Shown here in pieces: positions 56,311 through 64,000 of a stretch of DNA of 64,000 nt; positions within the stretch are counted from its first letter, which is position 1; every line of letters starts with the position of its first letter. A model generated the notes under the pieces. The model ran no database searches, was not told where the DNA came from, and saw nothing but the letters and a program-made list of their open reading frames with translations. The position numbers were made by a program, and so were the translations under genes. This DNA comes from Mycogone perniciosa (Eukaryota; Ascomycota; Sordariomycetes; Hypocreales; Hypocreaceae): NCBI GenBank assembly GCA_025331125.1, contig JAOALB010000093.1:1-64000 (forward strand). Direction: 5' to 3'.

Positions 56311-59300
56311 GTTTGCGGTTGCGGGTGCGTACGCGAGTGTAGTGAGAGGTGGGTGCCAAGCAGCAGCCGGGTCCGATGGCGCCGGACAGGTGCAGGACGG
56401 GCGGTTCGTGATGTTGACTCGTGCGTTCCTGTTGTTGACGCTACTCGTAGGTGATGAAAGGAAGCGGAGGCTCGCGGAAAAGCAAGTCCAGCTAGAAACA
56501 GGCTTTTATGGATTGTAGCCAGACCGTCACATTGTCAATTGAGGGTGCGGCGTCGCTTGGAGACGAAGTGAATCAAGCCCTTGTTGTTGTCGAGCAGCAG
56601 CCGGCAATCTGATGGACAGCTGAGAGCGAACAAAAGGCGAACCACTGCCAGCCAGCCAGCCTCTCCCCACTGGGCCGACAAGGAACCAGGCACGCGGTAT
56701 AATACAACAATAGCAACGGCCGCGACAATGGAAAACCAAGAAATCTCCTACAATCGCACCGAGGAGGAGGTACAGCAGCCCAACAGCGCTGTGCAGGAGG
56801 AGGGGAGGAAGAAGGAGAGGACAGGAAGAGTGCAATGATGCAGCTCTCGCTCACGAGAAGCGCAGTTCAGTGGTAGCGTGCGAGTCGGAGGCAGAGACAA
56901 GTGAGAGCAGAGCCCTGGAGGGCAGTCCGGTCGAGGCACCGGCCAGTTGGGGGAGCGGACAGGGTGGGCGTGGGGGCGTGTCCGCAGCAGAGACCAGAGG
57001 GACGGCCAGCCCTGGCAGCCCAGCCCAGCACACAGCAGCCCCAGACGGGGTGGAGCAGAGCGAGGAGTACCCGGAGCTAATGCTAGAGGGAACCGTATTC
57101 CAGAGGTATCGCTACGCCTAAGCCTCAACCGAACGCCGTAGAGACAGTACTCGTACTGTTGGATGAAAGGCTTCGTGCCTCGCTGCGAATTTCCTCAGTC
57201 AACGCCAGACGCCTCCACACCCAGAACATATTGCTTCTCCCCCCCAGAACGACGAGCCTGGGAGACGACAGCGGATACGAGCAGTATAATACCTGCTAAT
57301 GCTAATTGCTCCTCCACTAGTACTCGTACCTTGGACAACAAGGCGGGCCAGGGCGACCGCTGGTGTGGCTCCGCCGGCCAAGGAGCTAGCACGTTAGCAC
57401 ACCTACCTCGTCCCAGGCTTGCCAGGGCCCTCTGACGCCTCCAAGTTCTGCTGCTGCTGAGGCGTCCAGTCCGCTGCGCAGGTACTCTACAGTCACGGGA
57501 TCCTTCAGGCTCAAAACATGAATCAACAGCAATAGTTAGCAGTGATTCGCTGCAACCGAGGATGACGGGCATGCAGTATTGCCATTGGCATTCTTTGCCT
57601 TGGATTTCCTTTTTTTGTTTTCCCTTTCGCCCACCTGCCATACTCGTAATGCCCCTCATACGTGACAAGTGCTGCATATCTTGCTTTGCCCTTCAGATTC
57701 TGCCCCCTTTCATTTATAGTGCCTCCATGTAATTAAAGCGCCCACCCGGTGCTCCGTCAACACATGTTTGGGTGTAGGTACTTCGTACTCTGTACATACT
57801 CCGTATATACAAACATAGCATAGTACAGAGTAGTGGTAGTATTTATGTATGTGCGTTCCCTCACCAGGCACGGCGGGGCAACTGCCCAGCTCTGGAATGT
57901 CCAAAATACAATTTTGGGGGCCTCTCTGACAGGTGGTTATGGGCCCGAACGTGGCTCTGGGTTTGGCTTGGGATAGTACCAAAGGATCAAAGGTTACGCC
58001 GGTAGTATGTAGTACAACACAATGTACTCCGTACTCATACTCCGGACTCACCCAATAACTTGTGTGCACGCCCCCTCCCATCTCTCGACAGCATGCAATG
58101 GTGCTCCATCCATGCAGTACGAGTAAGAAGTCATCAACGGTTTTCCCAACAACCTACGGAGTACTAATACTACTACTTCGCACTTGCTACTATCTCATAG
58201 TGCCGCATCTTGGAGCAATATGTATGGCCGGCGCTGCTGTGCCATGGCTCCCCGAAGGACAACCATGGAGATACGACAACACGAAACACTTTGCCGTGCC
58301 GTTGTTTCTTTTGGCTTCTGCCTCTTTTGGATTCCTTGGCAGGCGACAGGTCAGCGATCGATTCTTGTCTCGAGGCAATGCCCAATCGGGGGTGGGCTGG
58401 CCGCCTCTGGGGAATCTATGTGCTGCTGACAGCGCAGCCTTCCACCGCGGATATTCCCTTTGAACATGGCGTAGCACATCCGGTTAACTTTTTTCATTTT
58501 TTTTTGGCACGGGAATCCGCTCAGGCTTCGTACTTATGCAGGGTAGCCTCAACATCCCACGGAGCTTACTCCGTACTCGAGGACCCTTCAAAACTCACGT
58601 TGCACCAGTGTTACCAGTTCTTACAGGCTCTGAGCCAGCCTGAGCGCGCCCGCCCAATAACTGGCAAGCAGGCTCGGTGAACTGATGGGGCATCGAACAC
58701 TGGGCAGAGCAAAGTTCGTGGCACACAGCATTAGGTTAAAGAGTTTTGGCGGCGCTGACATCACCAGCCGCACCGGCTAGCGCGAGGTGCATACCTAGTA
58801 TACTAAGGCACCTACGATGTACTCCGTACGCCTCCGTACTTGGACGTATGAAGATACATGCGTCACAGCCCTTCGCCTTGGCCGGTGCTGTGTGGTGGTT
58901 TGGATGAGCTGGCCGGGAGAGGCGATAGACAATGCAGCGAAACAGGTTGTACAAGGCAAGCAAGGCAATCGACTGCCTTGATACTAGTATCAGTGTTCTT
59001 CTTCGCACGAAATCCGGCTATTCCAGCCTGACTCATCCCATCTGACTGATCTTTGGATCGATGACGGTTCCCGGCGGAGCAGGACCGTTTGAGAGGATGC
59101 GTCTGTCCACGTACAAGTTACAGGTAGTACATACAGAGGTACCTCGGTACGAAGAGTCCCTGACGCAGTGCTACCCAGAAGCGTGTTAGTGGGGATGTAT
59201 GGGACATCCCGGCGACCTAGACTCGCATGATCAATCAGCTGTCGTTGCCATCAACGCCCACGCCATTGCCTTGAAGCCCGTCACACTGAATCATTGAACC

Positions 59301-62300
59301 AATTGACAACCCGAGAGCCATGCCAGTGGTGACAATGTTGCCGCTATTCAATCAGTGTTTGGGCGGGGGGCTTACTTGAGGAGTCGCCAGGCTCGGATCT
59401 CCGAAACAGCCTACCAGTACTCCGTATGCTCAAGCTCAAGTATCGTAAGCCGTGCGTGCCTGGGAACCCTGCAGCAGTTGAAGATAGCAGAGTGATATCC
59501 ACCCTCCCTTCTCCCTTGGACAAACCCACCGAATCCGCACTCCACTGGCTAGGATTTGTTTATAGTACGTAGCGTAGTACTACTAGCAATAGTAATACTA
59601 TTATGACAACACCACAAGGCTACATTTTGCCATTTGGTGAAAGGATGATGCTGTTGCGTCGGCCAGCAGTGAACGCGTGGCGAGGCTCGTACTCTTACAT
59701 GAAAGGACCAACAGCCAGAAGCAGCACAGACAGCCATCAGAAACACAAGACAGCCGAGGAACAGGCGCGCCTTGTTTCTTGGTGCGAGCGTTCCTTCGGG
59801 CCCAACGCTCACACGGTTTTTGGCCCAATCCACCCCGTCCGTCTTATGTACATATTTGGCGTGCTGACGTCCGAGAGGGCCGCAGAACTGTCGAAAAAAT
59901 CCCACTTTCTCAGGTGCCAGCCCCGGACAAATACGGGAGAAAGGCCCCCCAAAATAACATTGCGCGTACTCGTAAGCCGGCGCTTTTTATTTTCTTCACT
60001 GTGCTCCGTACGGAGTACTCGTAAACCATTTGTGAGAGAGGGGGGAATAATCTCTGTTGGAGATGTCAAAATTTCAATGTCTCGTCAACAGCCCAAGACA
60101 CCAGTGTCAAAGTCATCTCGCCGCGGCTCCATACGACTAATACTACTCGGTGGGAAAATCCATAGTAAGCCCCACTCTGTTTTATTCGCCTCCCCCAGGT
60201 TGCGCACAGCCAGTTAAATAAGGCAGCTCAAGTACGGAGTACGGAGTACATAGTACATACACCATAAGCTGTGCATAAAAACGCGATCATTTGAATGCCT
60301 CCGTGGGGCAATTGCATAATCTCACTAGCATGGGGGTCGCCAGGCGTCTCATTCTTGACATTTCACTAAGCCAACGGCATCTTTTGCCAGGCGGCTCGGG
60401 AGCTGGGGGCTCACCAGAGACAAGCGCTTGACAGGTGACCAAGACAACAGCAAATGATTGATGCTTGATGATGCTGGCGCGCGAAAAGAGACGAGCAACA
60501 GCTTGACATGGGGTATGAAAGGGCAAACCAACTTCTTTCTCGTTGGTACCGCCGCCGCGGCTGCTGCGCTCTGTCTTCGCCAAGAGGCCGGTTCTTGGGC
60601 TCATCATGTGCCTTTGCTCTGAGCACATACAGCCATCCATTACTCAGATCTTCAGTGTGCGCCCGCCCATGGCATGGCCCGTCCAACCATCTTCCCCTAT
60701 GATGACGATGGGTGGGTGGTGCTTCAGCTGTCTCAACTGCGGTTGGCTCGATTGCATTCATTCCCTCTCATGTTTGCAGGCGATTTGCTTGCTTTTCCCT
60801 GCCTCTTCTTCTTTGGCATGTCGTGACGCCAGAACGGCGCAAAGGTTCAAGGCTCACAAACCTCCACCCACTGACTGTCTTCCATTTGGCGGACGGGCCC
60901 GCTGCAGGTCATGCGAATCGGGCATGGTGTGCTGCGCCGTCTCGTCTCTCTGCAGGTTCGCCGGCCCAGCAGAGGCAGGTACCATACCCTTTGTTTTGTT
61001 TTTCTCGCTCGCAATTGATCTCTTCTCACCACCATCGCTCCGAGTATACGGAGTACATACGAGTACTACGAGTACTAGTAGTACTACTACTCCCTAACAC
61101 CGCTTTACTACATCCGATTGCTCCGTATTAGTCCGACCGCAAGAGATGTCGTGATCTTATTGATTCAGACGGAGAAATTGCTACCAGTACTGTTCGACTC
61201 GTCAAAGTGAATCGTCTTCTGCGACATGACACCACAGACTCACAGCAATCGTCAATTTGACTGGCCAAGCTTCCGATTGTCTCACTTGGATGTCATACCA
61301 ACCGGAGTACCGGGAGAGAGGGAGGGGTTCAGTCAGGTCATTCCCACACACTCGCATTCTCCTGCTGCCACACACTGTTGTCTCTCTCGCTTTTTTTCTC
61401 TACTACTTCCCAATGTGTCCTTAGTGCCGAAATCTATTGGAATTTCAACTCCCAGAACTGAATGTCACCGCACCGGCTTGGTTGCTCCGGCGTCCGAATG
61501 ACATGCTCGTCTTTTGTCCCTCTTTTTTTCTTTTTTTCTTGGGGCCGACGAGCCTAACAAGCGACCAACACCGACTTTACCCGTTTCGACCAGTTCTCTC
61601 ACCAGGGCGGAAAAGCACTTCAACCAGTCGTTTTTACTATGGAACACTACGATTAGTAGTACTCCGTAGTAGAGGAGCACATGTAATACTTCATAGGATT
61701 CTCACCGTTGTTGGCGCATTGATGCTCTCTCGGCATTAGTATCCGCGACCTTCTCCCACGTGGGTTATCGCTCATCAGATGATCAGGTCATCATCAAGAA
61801 GCCTATTCTAGCGCGCATCTGGTTTTCTTTGTGCTTCCGTGGATCTGTTCCGTCGTCTCCGGCCGAACCAATTTATTTCATTTGATGAGTGAGCAAGCAT
61901 TACGAGTTGACTCCGTAGCAGTGCTTGATTTGCCGGCTACGAGCCCTACTTACACGTTTAGCCCCCTCGGAATGTATCCGTCTTCAGCGACTTTCTATTT
62001 CTCTTTGTTTTTTGGTTTGTTTGCTGTGGAGTATATTTTATCATGCTTAGTGAGCCCCCTATTTTACCCATTGGCGTGGGGAGAGGGTTTCGGTATGGAG
62101 TAAGAGAAGGCATTTCTCGGCCCGTTGCTAGTTGTTGCAACCACCCACATCGTGTGTAATACTAGGTACTCCGTAGCACTGCTCCGTATTATGGCCGGAT
62201 TGCTTTCTTTTTTTTCTCGAGGGGGCATGGAAGTAGAAGGTGATAGCCGGGTAGACCGCAGATAATCGAAAGGGGGTGTGCAGACAGGGTAAGGATGCAT

Positions 62301-62863
62301 CGGGATGGTCCACGTTGTCTGCCAGGATTTTCACGGATCGCTTTCTTGTGTGAGATATATCGGTGTGTACTTCGTACTCCGTACGTGTGTGTTCCTGGCA
62401 GCTAGGCACGCTCTATGGTAACATTCATTCATGACTGCAGCTGATAAATCAGTTTCCTTGGTAGACCGACAACCCCAACCCTGGCCCGCCCGTGTGCCCT
62501 TTTTCTTAGCAACTAATAATACGAAGTAGACCTGCTTCTCAATTCTCATGGGAGCTTTGGCATTTCGTCATCTAACTACTCGTACGGAGTATGTATCTCA
62601 CCAATACAACCATAAGCTGACCCGGGCTGTTCTTTGCGTACAATATTTTTTGTCTAGTTGTTCGATCTCAGCCATACATGTGCAAGCCACATCACTCATT
62701 TGGTTAAATACTGCATCTTTCACTTCGTATGTACTCGTAGGCGGAATGCGGGGGTTCATCCAGGCTGATTCGTTAATGGGATCAGCCCCCAACAAAAGAA
62801 AACGGCCCGGCAATAACAAATGAAAATCCCCATTCAAGAGGAATTTACAGTTTAGAGTACGAG

Positions 62864-62879
62864 TACGAAGTACTTCGTA
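62864..62879. repeat. Perfect palindrome of two overlapping nonamers
   Basis: TACGAAGTACTTCGTA reads the same on both strands, 16 bp with no mismatch, and could form a hairpin or bind a dimeric protein. It is one of several head-to-head overlaps of the nonamer family (compare 45378-45393, 62368-62383). Confidence 0.85.
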
Positions 62880-63415
62880 CAGGCTATTAATTCGGAAAGC
62901 AAGCTTTCCGCGGCAACTGTAAAATATTCTAGCCACTATGTTCTACTAATTGCCTTGCGGCTATTTGTAGTGGTCAATAGTACGGAGTACATGGATACTA
63001 CTTCGTACTTCGCGAGCGTCAGCAACTGGCAGCATCATCATCTAATAGTTCTATGATGAGGAGAAGAGATACTCGTGTGCTTGGCTAAACTGCTCCGAGC
63101 TTAATCAATCAACGTTCTATGCACGAGAGCTCGCCTAAATGCCATTGACGGGCAATTTCTAGCACAGACACTCCCCCTCCATTGCCCCTTTGAGTTTGTT
63201 CTTGCGCAGGAGGTCATTTGCAGTAGTATGCAATATGTAGGTACGAAGTACGAAGTGCATGGTGGTAGGCATAGCTTGATTTTTGCCCGTTGGATTTTTC
63301 TCGCCTGCCGCTGTGTAACTTGCCATCCACCATGCGTGTGGCTTAACTGCACCTCAAACAAGTCTCCTGCAGCATTGCCCTGTTCTGAACCTTGGAAGAA
63401 GACCTCGCCAAGGCG

Positions 63416-63437
63416 GGTGTAGGTGTAGGTGTAGGTG
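63416..63437. repeat. Tandem GTAGGT hexamer
   Basis: Three to four copies of GTGTAG/GTAGGT in non-coding sequence. It differs from the fungal telomere unit TTAGGG. Confidence 0.7.
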
Positions 63438-64000
63438 GCGAGGGGGGCTTGAGGCGGGCATATGGATGGTGTGGCTGTCCTGTCCTGCAACTCGTCCTTT
63501 TTGCTTTCTGTTCCTGAGACATGCTGCGGGACACGAAGTAATGTGTATTAAGGTTTCGCGTCCTCCCTCACTACAGAAGAAAACACCGTTTCGCCTCCCA
63601 TGATGAGGAAATCCCGTTTTCTTGTTTGCTATGCAGAGATGCCTTGATTTGACGTCGTATCGCGAGCAGCCAAGGCCTCGGATGGTCCACGAAGGGGTTT
63701 GAATACGCAGTCTTGTTGATCCTCGAGCACGATGGACCGCGGGTCTGTTAAAAAAGCGCCAGCAAAAGGCCTCGTATCTTTTGTTTTCTTATTTGAACAT
63801 ATTACAGGCTTGTAGGTGCCTGCTACACCAGATTTCAGCAGTCTTTCCTCCGAAATAAGGCCTTCATAGCTCGTGACCTCTGATAACTCATATCCGTCCA
63901 TATTAATCGCATTGTGCTTATTGCGTCTTGAAGAGCAGGATGGCGCAGTGGCCGAGGTAAAAGTATATGAAATGCTTCGTCTCTGCAAATATGATGGGTA

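Larger units (their letters stand above)
56311..64000. other. 7.7-kb region with no supportable gene, dense in TAC-NNN-GTA nonamers
   Basis: No open frame here shows a domain, signal peptide or splice-linked homology that I can recognise; the longer frames (for example 56870-57121, 59603-60217) have low-complexity or random-looking composition. At least twenty exact copies of TACTCCGTA/TACGGAGTA or TACTTCGTA/TACGAAGTA are scattered across it. Examples: 57779, 57797, 58025, 58155, 58567, 58820, 59418, 60009, 60233, 60240, 61047, 61660, 62167, 62368, 62375, 62583, 62864, 62871, 62981, 62999 and 63242. A hexamer array lies at 63416-63437. It may be the upstream region of a large regulated gene beyond the window, a site of non-coding transcription, or decayed repeats. 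Confidence 0.6.

Noticed and set aside
59603..60217. 204-codon plus-strand open frame in the gene-free stretch
   Set aside because: Contains nonamer copies within the frame, random-looking composition and no homology that I recognise.
63416..63437. Telomere-like GTAGGT tandem
   Set aside because: Only three to four units, and the unit differs from TTAGGG.
63629..63988. 119-codon minus-strand open frame near the right edge
   Set aside because: No domain, composition or splice evidence; it could be part of a gene beyond the window but cannot be supported.
63935..64000. tRNA-like A box (TGGCGCAGTGG) at the right edge
   Set aside because: The sequence after it does not pair to form a D arm and no B box follows before the window ends.

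Overview
The window looks like nuclear DNA of a filamentous ascomycete (Pezizomycotina, probably Sordariomycetes and possibly Hypocreales; the order is an inference). Most genes carry short introns of about 50-110 nt with GT..AG ends and CTNAC-type branch sites. Genes are dense, on both strands and not in operons. The gene content (Pil1 eisosome protein, EZH2-type KMT6, GH55 glucanase, Baeyer-Villiger-type monooxygenase) is typical of this group. I modelled 23 protein genes, with exon coordinates worked out by hand from splice signals and reading phase. No rRNA, convincing tRNA, CRISPR array or intact transposon is visible.

Layout. 1-9 kb: a 5'-partial-window NDUFAF7/MidA methyltransferase divergent from an Mcy1-type cysteine synthase, then TFIIS, the XPG/Rad13 repair nuclease and the NatC Lsm subunit Naa38. 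9.4-19.2 kb: Pil1, a KMT6 H3K27 methyltransferase, a BAP31/Yet3 ER protein and an unknown helix-hairpin-helix protein. 20.5-29.6 kb: an accessory block of four metabolic genes (zinc-free MDR reductase, FAD monooxygenase, UNC93-like membrane protein, luciferase-like FMN monooxygenase). The last of these has an apparently destroyed 3' splice acceptor. 30-42.2 kb: cyclophilin H, a secreted GH55 beta-1,3-glucanase, a tiny zinc-finger protein, a 2-oxoglutarate/Fe(II) oxygenase, and the divergent pair Utp17/Rpb10. 46-56.3 kb: a conserved fungal protein of unknown function, a poly-Asn putative nuclear protein, a Rrg1/METTL-type methyltransferase with a GC-AG intron, and an ELL-type elongation factor.

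Two long stretches hold no gene I can support: 42.2-46.3 kb and 56.3-64 kb. Both are littered with copies of a short near-palindromic nonamer family (TAC-NNN-GTA, mainly TACTCCGTA/TACGGAGTA and TACTTCGTA/TACGAAGTA). The nonamer is essentially absent from coding sequence here and is the most striking non-genic signal in the window.

Genes acting in common processes: transcription and RNA (TFIIS, ELL, Rpb10, Utp17, cyclophilin H), chromatin and DNA repair (KMT6, XPG), mitochondria (NDUFAF7, Mcy1) and membrane organisation (Pil1, BAP31). The 20.5-29.6 kb block may act together in uptake and oxidative turnover of an organic compound, but no substrate can be read from the sequence.
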